Source: Candidatus Magasanikbacteria bacterium RIFCSPHIGHO2_01_FULL_41_23
GTDB lineage: Bacteria; Patescibacteria; ABY1; Magasanikbacterales; UBA922
NCBI GenBank assembly: GCA_001782805.1
Contig: MFPT01000002.1
Span: 62,001-126,000 of the forward strand
DNA: 64,000 bases
Reading direction: 5' to 3'
This document shows positions 1-7,625 of this stretch, piece after piece (within the stretch, counting starts at the first letter, position 1; every line of letters starts with the position of its first letter). The translations under genes and the position numbers were made by a program. The notes beneath the pieces are model-generated. The model was not told where the DNA came from. It worked only from the letters and a program-made list of their open reading frames with translations, and searched no databases.

Positions 1-17
1 CAAAAACAGACGGTCGG

Positions 18-46
18 ATTATACCACTGCTTTTGCGGTCTGTCTA
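18..46 (-). promoter_or_regulatory. Predicted sigma-70-type promoter reading out of the left edge
   Basis: On the minus strand a TAGACA (-35, 46-41) and a perfect TATAAT (-10, 23-18) are separated by 17 bases. It would transcribe leftwards into a gene outside the window. An overlapping imperfect inverted repeat (ACAGAC...GTCTGT, about 6-44) could instead be a terminator for leftward transcription. Confidence 0.45.
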
Positions 47-145
47 TACCAAAAATTTGACAAAATAAGTCAAATATGGAAAAATCAGCGCGATGGGATG
101 TGTGAGGACACGACCCATCACAAACTCCGGTAAAAAAAGGCGACA

Positions 146-358
146 ATGCAACACTATACGCGGCCAAAAGCACATCGCCAGAAAAAAAAGGAAATTCACG
201 AGGAGGTTGAAACTCCGCAAAAATGCGGGAACGCTGTCTGTGCAGTAGCCACTGTGACCGAAGCGGACAACTGTCCCAAATGTTCCCACCTCTACGATTT
301 TGGGGTTGGATACAGTGGCTGTCATTGTCGGGTATGTTGGAAATCCAGAAAACTATAA
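146..358 (+). CDS. Possible small cysteine-rich (zinc-ribbon-like) protein, unassigned
   Basis: A 70-residue reading frame has a basic N-terminus (RPKAHRQKKK) and a C-terminal half with seven cysteines, including NCPKC and CHCRVC, which would suit a small zinc ribbon. It is followed by a terminator-like hairpin at 413-442. I looked for ribosomal protein L32, which has similar basic and Cys-pair features, but the spacing of cysteines does not match. There is no convincing Shine-Dalgarno sequence, other frames are also open across parts of the region, and the gene may not be real. Otherwise 47-449 holds nothing I can recognise. Confidence 0.25.
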   Translation: MQHYTRPKAHRQKKKEIHEEVETPQKCGNAVCAVATVTEADNCPKCSHLYDFGVGYSGCHCRVCWKSRKL

Positions 359-412
359 AAGGAGAAGATTACTGCCTCGCACACAATGTCGGGGCCAACA
401 AAAAAAACAATT

Positions 413-442
413 CCCACTGTACAAAATACAGCGGGTTTTTTA
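413..442. terminator. Intrinsic terminator, probably bidirectional
   Basis: CCCACTGTA and TACAGCGGG form a nine-position stem with one mismatch around the loop CAAAA, followed by six T on the plus strand. On the minus strand the same stem lies just past the hpf stop and is followed by a T-rich stretch, so it can end both transcripts. Confidence 0.6.
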
Positions 443-449
443 GAAAAAT

Positions 450-797
450 TTATTCTTCTTTGTATTCCTTATTTTGCCGAATTTTCTTCTTATCGCGCGC
501 CAAAGTTTTTTCTTTGACTGTTTCCAATTCAATTTTCAAATGATCTTTGACTTTGTCAATGGCTTTATACAAATCTTCCGCCTCTTTCACCACGCGAATC
601 ATCGTGCCGGGAACAGACATATTAACTTCCGCATAATATAGCTTGCCTTTTTGGTGATGATGCGTCCGCAGGCCAATGTCAATTTCCACTTTGGTTACTT
701 TGGCAAAAAATTTTTCCAAAGAACCGATTTTTTCCAATGTGTAAGTTTTGATAGCTTCTGTTAAATCAATACCCGTGCCGTGAATCGTTGTGATCAT
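450..797 (-). CDS. hpf: Ribosome hibernation promoting factor (HPF/RaiA), short form
   Basis: This 115-residue protein has the beta-alpha-beta-beta-beta-alpha pattern of the HPF/YfiA family: it opens MITTIHGTGIDLTEAIKTY, then has VTKVEIDIGLRTHHHQKGKL and the hallmark AEDLYKAIDKVKDHLKIEL helix. The family binds the decoding region of the 30S subunit and blocks mRNA and tRNA to store ribosomes in slow growth. The C-terminal dimerisation domain of long-form HPF is absent; after residue 98 only a charged lysine-rich tail remains. It lies 32 bases downstream of murB on the same strand, possibly cotranscribed. Confidence 0.9.
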   Translation of the reverse strand: MITTIHGTGIDLTEAIKTYTLEKIGSLEKFFAKVTKVEIDIGLRTHHHQKGKLYYAEVNMSVPGTMIRVVKEAEDLYKAIDKVKDHLKIELETVKEKTLARDKKKIRQNKEYKEE

Positions 798-829
798 AAA
801 ATTAAATTAAGAAAATAAATGGATAAAAA

Positions 830-1813
830 TCAAATAATTTGTATTTCCTCCTCGAGGATTACCCCAATTTCAGTATATACTTTTTCTTTTATCTGTTCAA
901 CCAATCTAATCACATCAACCGCGGACGCTCCACCCAAATTGACCACAAAATTCCCATGAGTTTCACTCACTTTTGCTTGGCCAATCTGTATTCCTTTCAT
1001 GCCGGCCTTTTCCACCAGCCAGCCAGCGGATATTTTACCGATGGCAAAAAACTTGGCAATTTTTTCCGAATCTTCGGGAAATTTATCAAGCAAATTCTGT
1101 TTTAAATTAAACTGATTCTTGTTTTCCCATTCGTGATTTTTAATTTCATAATTTTTGAAAATACAACCGGTGGAAGAAAATCCTTGCGGTTGTGTTTTAT
1201 TGCGGTATTGCAGATATTCCAGAGCTTTTTTCCGGCCATTTTGATCAGCGGTTTTTTTGAGCGTTAATTCAACTGACAAAATAACATCGGAATTATTTTT
1301 GAAAATACTATCGCGATAACCAAATTTACATTCAGGATTACTTAATTCTATAACCTCGCCATCGCGATACACTGTAACTTTTTTGACAGAATCTCTGATT
1401 TCCCCGCCCATAGCACCCGCGTTGCCACGAACTGCTCCGCCAATCGTTCCTGGTACGCCGACTCCCCACTCAAAACCCGTCAATCCTGTTTGCAAGGAAA
1501 GTTGTGCGATCGCAACCGTAATGCAGCCGGCTTCGGCCATAATTTCCATATCTCGCACTTCTGATTTTTGGGTTTTAATATGAACAACCACACCATGAAA
1601 ACCAGTATCAGCCGCGAGCATGTTACTGCCGCCGCCAATAATAAAATAAGCAATTCCTTGTCCATCCAAAAAACGCAAAAGTCCGATTAATTGTTCTGTT
1701 TCCGAAACTGTCACAAAATATTCAGCCAATCCGCCGATTTTAAACGTCGTATGTTTGGCCAATGGTTCATTGCTTTTAACCGCGCCAAAATTTTGAAGAT
1801 CTTTATACAGCAT
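830..1813 (-). CDS. murB: UDP-N-acetylenolpyruvoylglucosamine reductase (MurB)
   Basis: MurB is the FAD enzyme that reduces UDP-GlcNAc-enolpyruvate with NADPH to UDP-MurNAc, the second committed step of peptidoglycan synthesis in the cytoplasm. The 327-residue protein has the FAD_binding_4 domain with GGGSNML (60-66) and GVPGTIGGAVRGNAG (119-133), then the MurB C-terminal domain. STGCIFKN at 214-221 carries Cys at the proton-donor position where E. coli has Ser, a variation I believe is common in other phyla. The distal glutamate motif is EIGVILEEE near the C-terminus. MurA (31571), MraY (4323) and an Mpl-type ligase (7626) are elsewhere in the window, so the pathway is scattered. Confidence 0.95.
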   Translation of the reverse strand: MLYKDLQNFGAVKSNEPLAKHTTFKIGGLAEYFVTVSETEQLIGLLRFLDGQGIAYFIIGGGSNMLAADTGFHGVVVHIKTQKSEVRDMEIMAEAGCITVAIAQLSLQTGLTGFEWGVGVPGTIGGAVRGNAGAMGGEIRDSVKKVTVYRDGEVIELSNPECKFGYRDSIFKNNSDVILSVELTLKKTADQNGRKKALEYLQYRNKTQPQGFSSTGCIFKNYEIKNHEWENKNQFNLKQNLLDKFPEDSEKIAKFFAIGKISAGWLVEKAGMKGIQIGQAKVSETHGNFVVNLGGASAVDVIRLVEQIKEKVYTEIGVILEEEIQII

Positions 1814-1831
1814 AGTGCTTTAGCATTATCC

Positions 1832-1859
1832 TTGCAAAAAATGAATTTTTGAGTATACT
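1832..1859 (+). promoter_or_regulatory. Predicted promoter of the ATP-grasp gene (near-leaderless)
   Basis: TTGCAA at 1832-1837 and TATACT at 1854-1859, spaced 16 bases. The ATG at 1870 is only 10 bases past the -10 box, so the transcript would start at or within a few bases of the start codon, and there is no Shine-Dalgarno sequence. Confidence 0.5.
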
Positions 1860-1869
1860 TTAATCCAAT

Positions 1870-3132
1870 ATGACTCTTCTGACTGACAAACTTCGCGACC
1901 AACCAATAATTTACGTAACGCACGATATTGAACGCGCACTTGGTTTGTCACTCAACACGTCTGGCTATCATATTATTACAAATTCCACTCCTTTTGGGAA
2001 GACAGTGGCCAAAAATAATCCCAATGTTCTCCTGATTGAATCCAACGAATTATTGGACACGCATGAATTGCTGACTTCGCCGGAAACCATTGAATTTATA
2101 AAAAAATTAAAAAATCCCCGAATTTTAGTTTTCAAAAATACCAAAGTCATTGAAAAAATTTGTGCCGAGCATAAATGGAAATTATTAAATCCGTCCGCGG
2201 AACTCGCGCAGAAAGTGGAAGATAAAATTTCACAGATAGAATGGCTTGGTGACTTGGCTCGTTTTTTGCCTGAACATGAAATTCTAGTTTTGAAAGATGT
2301 GATTTTTGCCGAGACTCCGTTTATTTTGCAATTTAATAAATCTCACACCGGCCATGGCACAATCCTGATTGATCGTGAAAAAAAACTGACTGATCTGAAA
2401 ATACGATTTCCGGATCGTCCCGTGCGCGTCACAAAATATCTGGAAGGAATAATCTTGACTACAAATAATGTGGTGACTAAAGATGATATTTTAGTTGGTA
2501 ACATTAATTATCAAATAACCGGTCTCGCCCCATTTACTGACGAACCGTTTGCGACCGTGGGTAATGATTTCAGTTTGGCCAATCAATCATTATCGGAAAA
2601 ACAAAAAAAACAATATGCCGAAATTGTTTCAACAATCGGTAAAAAATTGCGCGCTAATGGTTGGAAAGGCTTATTTGGCATTGACGTTCTGTTGGAAAAA
2701 ACCTCGGGGAAATTATTTTTAATAGAAATTAATGCGCGTCAGCCGGCCGGAACTACGTTTGAAGCGAAATTACAAGAGGCAAAAATCAATATTCAAACAG
2801 AATCAGGACAAAAAATAGAAAAAGCCATAACAACATTTCAGGCGCATCTAATGAGTTTGCTGGATCTTGATTTATCTGATAAAAAATTAATTGAAATAAA
2901 CAATGGCGCGCAGATTATTCTTCGTAATCAAAATGGATTGCTCTGGAATAAAAATGAATTGGAAAGTATTTCAGAAAAGTTAATCACGGAAAAATTTAAT
3001 GTGATTCCGTATACTAATATCGCACAAGGATCGGATCTTTTGCGGATTCAAAGTGAGCGAGGGATTATGAAAAATGATGGTGAGTTTAATGATGTGGGAG
3101 AAAAACTCCTAAGTGCACTAGGGGTACGATAG
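1870..3132 (+). CDS. ATP-grasp domain protein of unknown substrate
   Basis: The 420-residue protein has an ATP-grasp fold. Visible are the phosphate-loop-like SHTGHGTILIDRE (about 157-169) and the metal-binding strand pair GLFGIDVLLE (about 264-273) followed by GKLFLIEINARQPAGTT, which matches the D...E.N signature of carboxylate-amine ligases. The N-terminal 110 residues look like a pre-ATP-grasp Rossmann-type domain (PIIYVTHDIERAL). Such enzymes join a carboxylate to an amine or thiol through an acyl-phosphate. The substrate cannot be told from sequence, and no partner gene lies next to it. It is divergent from murB and followed by a repeat cluster. Confidence 0.75.
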   Translation: MTLLTDKLRDQPIIYVTHDIERALGLSLNTSGYHIITNSTPFGKTVAKNNPNVLLIESNELLDTHELLTSPETIEFIKKLKNPRILVFKNTKVIEKICAEHKWKLLNPSAELAQKVEDKISQIEWLGDLARFLPEHEILVLKDVIFAETPFILQFNKSHTGHGTILIDREKKLTDLKIRFPDRPVRVTKYLEGIILTTNNVVTKDDILVGNINYQITGLAPFTDEPFATVGNDFSLANQSLSEKQKKQYAEIVSTIGKKLRANGWKGLFGIDVLLEKTSGKLFLIEINARQPAGTTFEAKLQEAKINIQTESGQKIEKAITTFQAHLMSLLDLDLSDKKLIEINNGAQIILRNQNGLLWNKNELESISEKLITEKFNVIPYTNIAQGSDLLRIQSERGIMKNDGEFNDVGEKLLSALGVR

Positions 3133-3137
3133 TGCTA

Positions 3138-3525
3138 ACACATAAACAAACTCCATTTTTAAGCCTTAATCAAACTTCGCGAGATCTTTTTCTCGACCAC
3201 TCGACCCTTCGACAAGCTCAGGGTAAACAGGCCCGAGCATCGAGAAAAAAGACCATCGCTCCAGTTTGCTTATTTGTACATTGGATGTTTCGCTGTTGCA
3301 TTAGTGAGGTTGGCAATTATCCCATAACGCGCACGTTTGGACGCGAGGCTGAATCTATACTATATATAATCAAAGCCGAGCGGACAATGTAGGGAGCGAG
3401 CCATTCACTGAGTATATACTGCGAGCGAACGGCGCGGTTGGGATGATTGACACCGAACGAATATTGGCGATAACCGTAGGTTAAGTGAATTTTTATTTTA
3501 ATTTCCTTTGTGTATTTATGAATTA
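3138..3525 (+). repeat. Copy A of the nested-hairpin interspersed repeat family
   Basis: This 390-base gap has no credible gene. A long hairpin at 3171-3269 has outer arms AAACT/AGTTT, a TC/TCC internal loop, and inner arms GCGAGATCTTTTTCTCGA and its near complement. Next come the family segment TTGGATGTTTCGCTGTTGC (3275-3300) and a block shared with copy B in inverted orientation, including CAAAGCCGAGCGGACAATG and a stretch ending GACACCGAACGAAT. It ends with the family sequence TTTTTATTTTAATTTCCT at about 3490-3508. A REP-like sequence is inserted in the hairpin loop. Confidence 0.8.
3205..3232. repeat. Short REP-like palindromic repeat inside the copy A hairpin loop
   Basis: CCCTTCGACAAGCTCAGGG (3205-3223) is an imperfect palindrome of a type seen dispersed in many bacterial genomes. 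The sister copy B hairpin at 19045-19116 lacks it in its loop, so this looks like an insertion of one repeat into another. Confidence 0.6.
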
Positions 3526-3529
3526 AAGT

Positions 3530-4288
3530 ATGTCAAAACTTTCTCCTCAAGCTCAAAAAATAATCAAGGATTATTTAGTTCTCCCTTTTCCCGACCATGC
3601 AATCAGCGCGCCCTATTTTAATAATCAACGCGTCAAAATGCGCGCGGCCTTGCGCGTGCTTATCGGCAAAGGATCATCGCAAGACATTGTAGAAGAAGCA
3701 CAAATTATTTCTTTACGCGATAAAATTGATTTGGAAAAATTAAATAATACGGATTTAAAAAAATTTTTGGTTGAACATAATCTGGGCGTGGATTGCTCGG
3801 CTTTGGCTTATTATATTCTGGATGCGGAAAATCAAGCGCGCGGTTTGGGATTGCTAAAAAAACAAATTATATTTACGAACGCCAAAAATCCCTTCCGAAA
3901 AATTCTCGCAAAATTACGTCCGGTGGAAAATATCAGTGTCGCTGTTTTGGCTGATGATAAAAACAGTAAAATCGTTACGCTCGATACCATACAAGCCGGC
4001 GATTTGATTATTTTGTGGCGCACCGGAAAAGACCATAAACTCAATCATATTTTAATTGTTCACCAAGTGGACGGAAACAAAATTTCCTACGTACATTCAT
4101 TCCGCTGGAGCAAAGATGGCCTTTACGATCATGGCGTGCAACAAGGCACAGTTACTATTTCTGACAAATCCAAATCATTGGCTGAACAAATTTGGGAAGA
4201 AAAAAATAAAATCGGTGAGGAAAATGAAACTTGGCGACATGTTCAATTAGCCGAACCGGTGGAAATTCGTCGGTTGAACGCCTTTTGA
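3530..4288 (+). CDS. NlpC/P60-like or CHAP-like putative peptidase/amidase
   Basis: The 252-residue protein has a candidate catalytic cysteine in GVDCSALAYYIL (Cys89), which resembles the DCSG motif of NlpC/P60 cysteine peptidases, then AGDLIIL (156-162) and a candidate catalytic histidine in LNHILIVH (His173), the family order Cys...GD-strand...His. NlpC/P60 enzymes cut peptidoglycan stem peptides or related amides. No signal peptide is visible, so it may act in the cytoplasm or leave by another route. It sits just upstream of mraY, consistent with an envelope role. The assignment is from motif order only. Confidence 0.5.
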   Translation: MSKLSPQAQKIIKDYLVLPFPDHAISAPYFNNQRVKMRAALRVLIGKGSSQDIVEEAQIISLRDKIDLEKLNNTDLKKFLVEHNLGVDCSALAYYILDAENQARGLGLLKKQIIFTNAKNPFRKILAKLRPVENISVAVLADDKNSKIVTLDTIQAGDLIILWRTGKDHKLNHILIVHQVDGNKISYVHSFRWSKDGLYDHGVQQGTVTISDKSKSLAEQIWEEKNKIGEENETWRHVQLAEPVEIRRLNAF

Positions 4289-4313
4289 AAAAATCCCTCA
4301 TCTGTGTTAGACT
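4285..4313 (+). promoter_or_regulatory. Predicted promoter of mraY (near-leaderless)
   Basis: TTGAAA at 4285-4290 and TAGACT at 4308-4313 are 17 bases apart. The -35 overlaps the stop codon of the preceding gene, and the mraY ATG at 4323 begins 10 bases past the -10 box, leaving almost no leader and no Shine-Dalgarno sequence. Confidence 0.45.
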
Positions 4314-4322
4314 CAATCCATT

Positions 4323-5453
4323 ATGCCGATTTCTTCTGAATCGCTTCTACTTATTCGCGAAGCTATTGGTTACAGTTTGCTGGCAACTATTTTTAGTTTT
4401 TTGTGGGCGCCATTACTCACGAAAATTTTGTATTCCTGTAAAATCACCAGAACCAATCCCTATGATCCGACTCTGGCCATGGAAGGACGGCGGGAAAAAA
4501 TCGGCGTGCCCATTATGGGCGGATTATTGGTAATTGTGACCGTGGCACTCATGACCATATTATTTAATTGGGAACGAAAATTTACTTACGTCCCGATTGG
4601 TGTGATGCTTTTATCCGCGCTTCTGGGCGGCATTGACGATGTCTTAAATATCTATGGCGAACGCCGTCGTAACCGTGATTTAAAGCATACTTTACGTTTG
4701 ATTCATGTGCACAAAAATTGGGGCAGTAAAGTCTGGTTGATTTTAACCTTGCCTTGGGCGATTTTCAAACGAACATCACTTTGGCTCGGATCGCATCCGG
4801 GCAAAGGAATACACGTGCATGAAAAACTATTATTGCAATTCGCGGCCGGCGCGATTACGGCGTGGTGGATTTATTATAAACTGGGTGACAGCTGGCACAA
4901 TATTTCCATTCCTTTTGATGGTTTTATTAATGTTGGATGGTGGCTCATTCCGCTGATTATTTTCTTTGTGATGATAACGGCCAATGCGGTCAATTTCGCG
5001 GACGGTATGGATGGTTTGGCCGGCGGATCGCTCATCATTACATTTGCGGCGCTGACACTTTTGAGTTGGCTCGCCGGTATTGCTGAAATTACGATTCTAA
5101 ACGCGACAGTAGTGGGCGCGCTTATCGCCTACACGTATTTCAATATCAAACCCGCGCGTTTTCAGATGGGAGATGTGGGATCGCTTGGTTTGGGCGCGCT
5201 CCTGGCCATTAACACGATTGTCATTAATAAAATGGTACTCTTGCCATTATTCGGTTTTATTTTTTACATTGAAATTTTTAGCGTCTTAATTCAAATTTTT
5301 GGCCGGCATTTTCTTGGTCGTCGTATTTTTAAAATGGCGCCGATTCACCACCACTTTCAATTGCATGGCTGGAGCGAAGAAAAAACCGTGATGCGCTTTT
5401 GGATTTTGCACGCGGCGGCCGTGCTCTTGGGCGTGTGGATCGCATTGTATTAG
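4323..5453 (+). CDS. mraY: Phospho-N-acetylmuramoyl-pentapeptide transferase (MraY)
   Basis: MraY moves phospho-MurNAc-pentapeptide from UDP to undecaprenyl phosphate, forming lipid I on the inner face of the membrane. The 376-residue protein has about ten membrane segments and the signature motifs of the family: GVPIMGGLLVI (about 60-70), LLGGIDDVLN with the first catalytic aspartates, NAVNFADGMDGLAGG (about 221-235), MGDVGSLGLGA, and the MraY-specific histidine motif PIHHHFQLHGW near the C-terminus. The HHH motif separates it from the WecA-type paralogue at 58943. A gene for an ATE-like transferase follows after a single base. Confidence 0.95.
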   Translation: MPISSESLLLIREAIGYSLLATIFSFLWAPLLTKILYSCKITRTNPYDPTLAMEGRREKIGVPIMGGLLVIVTVALMTILFNWERKFTYVPIGVMLLSALLGGIDDVLNIYGERRRNRDLKHTLRLIHVHKNWGSKVWLILTLPWAIFKRTSLWLGSHPGKGIHVHEKLLLQFAAGAITAWWIYYKLGDSWHNISIPFDGFINVGWWLIPLIIFFVMITANAVNFADGMDGLAGGSLIITFAALTLLSWLAGIAEITILNATVVGALIAYTYFNIKPARFQMGDVGSLGLGALLAINTIVINKMVLLPLFGFIFYIEIFSVLIQIFGRHFLGRRIFKMAPIHHHFQLHGWSEEKTVMRFWILHAAAVLLGVWIALY

Positions 5454-5454
5454 T

Positions 5455-6108
5455 ATGCCGAATTATTTAAAATGGCAAGAAAAAAATATTATTGATTTTT
5501 CCGCAAGAAATATAACTTCACTCTACGACGACGGTTTTATTTTTACACGAATCAATAAAGGCGCGATGAATCAAACACGTAGTCTGCGAATTGACCTTAA
5601 AAAATTTCTACTTTCCAGTGAAAATCGCCGTGTGCTCAAAAAAATCAATAGTTTAGAATTAACCGTGGCTCCGCTTCCCTATTCCCATTATCATTGGTCA
5701 ATTGGAAAACTGGCCAAAGATTTTTATGATATTAAATTTGGTGAAGGTATTTTTACCGCGAATAAAGTCAAAGAAATTCTGACTGAAAAAGAAAAAAGTA
5801 ATTTTAATAAGTTGTTGACGTATTCTTTAGATGAAAAAATCGTCGGTTATTGTATCGCGTATGCCAATTCTAATTTTCTGCACTACAGTTATCCGTTTTA
5901 TAACCTATCGGAAACTCAATCAAATTTGGGAATGGGAATGATGTTACAAGCGATTATGCACGCGCAAAAAGAAAACAAAAAATATATTTATTTGGGATCG
6001 TTTCAACGGCCGACTGATGTTTATAAATTACAGTTTGCTGGTTTGGAGTGGTTTGATGAAAAAAAATGGAGCAAAAATTTAGAAGATTTAAAACGTAGTT
6101 TAATTTAA
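5455..6108 (+). CDS. Arginyl/leucyl-tRNA-protein transferase (ATE C-domain)-like acyltransferase
   Basis: The 217-residue protein resembles the C-terminal GNAT-like domain of aminoacyl-tRNA-protein transferases. The section SLRIDLKKFLLSSENRRVL (residues 43-61) parallels the R.R.....F..S..QRR.. motif of ATE, and NKKYIYLGSFQRPTDVYKLQ parallels the family's YLG.Y....K..YK.Q segment. The N-terminal cysteine cluster of true ATE1/Bpt is absent. It starts one base after mraY and lies two genes before an Mpl-type Mur ligase, so a role in adding an amino acid to a peptidoglycan precursor, like the structurally related FemX/MurM enzymes, is possible. That role is inference; N-degron tagging is the alternative. 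Confidence 0.55.
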   Translation: MPNYLKWQEKNIIDFSARNITSLYDDGFIFTRINKGAMNQTRSLRIDLKKFLLSSENRRVLKKINSLELTVAPLPYSHYHWSIGKLAKDFYDIKFGEGIFTANKVKEILTEKEKSNFNKLLTYSLDEKIVGYCIAYANSNFLHYSYPFYNLSETQSNLGMGMMLQAIMHAQKENKKYIYLGSFQRPTDVYKLQFAGLEWFDEKKWSKNLEDLKRSLI

Positions 6109-6126
6109 ATTATTTAAAAAATATCT

Positions 6127-7593
6127 ATGGAATCATACACATTCATGTGGGGACAAAGGCAATCAGCCATGATCACTCAAGCGATGTTATGTCAGGTAAC
6201 AAAAGACTTTGATAAAAACGGAAATATAATTGACTCCGGAATTCCAGAAACAATTTTTACTTCAGTCGATGGTGTATTTGAGCACTACATGCCGAATGAC
6301 TCCATACAACGGCTTGAACAGAACGGAGAAAAAAATTTGGATTCTGACTTTGTAGAAATGCTTAACAAAAAGATTGAGGATCAACATAAAAATTTTTACC
6401 AATTTTGTGAATCTATTTCTAAACAATCACTTGCTAATCTCAGCAATAGCGAATTACTTCTACGAATCGAGGACTACCAAAATTATCTTAATCGAACTCT
6501 AACTTTTTTTGAACTGTCAACACCAGCTGGAACAGCGTCTCTAGTTCACTCAATAAAAAATATCTTGAACGTCTATGTTGAATCCGATAAGGTCGATGAT
6601 TATTTTCTGGCTTTAAGTACACCAGGCGAGAAAGACTCAACTATGGAGGAACGGATAGACCAGTGGCTACACATCCAAAACAATTCTATTACTGAATCAG
6701 ACTTATTACATCATGCATGGAAGTACCCAGCGTTATTCTTTAATACTTATGATGTTACCACTGTGATACACTTCTTAAACGATCGAATAAAAATTGAACG
6801 CCAGAGAGACATCATGGCAGAAATTGCCAAAATAGAAAAACATCTTTCAAAAATAAAAACGGAACACGAAAAAATTTACGTAGAAATTCACGACAGGCGA
6901 CTCCGTCAGTACTCCATTACCCTCCAAAGATACGCGTTATTGCGCTATCGCTTAAAACATCTATGGAGCGGGGCGGAATATTTATGTTTAGGGCTAATGC
7001 AGGAAACGCAAAAAAGAATCGACGGTAATTTTGAAGATTTCATAAAAACGTATTCCTTTTCTGATATTGCAAAATTTCTTGAAACTGGAGAATCTTTGGA
7101 TACACAACAAATATCCAACAGACTCAAACGGACAGTTATTCATTATAGGGAGGGAACTTGTAATTACTATTACGGTGATGATGGTGAAAAATTTTTAATC
7201 AGCAGGGGGATACATAAAGAAGGTCACCAGGTTTCATTAGGTACTCAAAAAATTAAAGGAAATATCGCTAACAAAGGACTGATAACTGCTCGAGCTCGCA
7301 TCATCAACGTTGAAGACTTGGAGCAATTTATGAAAGATAGCCAATTATTTCAGAAGGGTGAAATTTTGGTTACAACAATGACTTCGCCGATCATGGTGTC
7401 GCTCATTGAAAAGGCGGCAGGAATTATTACTGATGAAGGCGGCATCACATCGCACGCCGCGGTGGTTTCACGCGAGTTCGGAATTCCATGTTTAGTTGGA
7501 ACTCGTAGGGCTTCAAAAATTATCAAGACGGGAGACGAAATAGAATTAGACGCAAATACAGGGTGTATAAAAATTCTTTCAACACATAATTAA
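6127..7593 (+). CDS. PEP-utiliser mobile (phosphohistidine swivel) domain protein with novel N-terminus
   Basis: The C-terminal 110 residues of this 488-residue protein form a PEP-utilising enzyme mobile domain: GEILVTTMTSPIMVSLIEKA, then GIITDEGGITSHAAVVSREF with the phosphorylatable His443, and GIPCLVGTRRASKIIKTGD. In PEP synthase, PPDK and rifampicin phosphotransferase this domain swings a phosphate between two active sites. The other 370 residues are a largely helical region I cannot assign; there is no recognisable ATP-grasp nucleotide-binding domain or PEP-binding TIM barrel, so a complete reaction cannot be proposed. It is encoded between the ATE-like gene and the Mur ligase, on the same strand. 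Confidence 0.7.
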   Translation: MESYTFMWGQRQSAMITQAMLCQVTKDFDKNGNIIDSGIPETIFTSVDGVFEHYMPNDSIQRLEQNGEKNLDSDFVEMLNKKIEDQHKNFYQFCESISKQSLANLSNSELLLRIEDYQNYLNRTLTFFELSTPAGTASLVHSIKNILNVYVESDKVDDYFLALSTPGEKDSTMEERIDQWLHIQNNSITESDLLHHAWKYPALFFNTYDVTTVIHFLNDRIKIERQRDIMAEIAKIEKHLSKIKTEHEKIYVEIHDRRLRQYSITLQRYALLRYRLKHLWSGAEYLCLGLMQETQKRIDGNFEDFIKTYSFSDIAKFLETGESLDTQQISNRLKRTVIHYREGTCNYYYGDDGEKFLISRGIHKEGHQVSLGTQKIKGNIANKGLITARARIINVEDLEQFMKDSQLFQKGEILVTTMTSPIMVSLIEKAAGIITDEGGITSHAAVVSREFGIPCLVGTRRASKIIKTGDEIELDANTGCIKILSTHN

Positions 7594-7625
7594 CCTAGAC
7601 AAGCCTAACCTAGACGTTTTGCGTT

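Noticed and set aside
1..449. Ribosomal protein L32 or a small structured RNA
   Set aside because: The cysteine spacing does not fit L32, and no signature of tmRNA, RNase P or SRP RNA is visible.
3132..3392. 86-residue plus-strand frame after the ATP-grasp gene
   Set aside because: It lies wholly in repeat copy A, has no conserved motifs, and the sequence is explained by the hairpin repeat.
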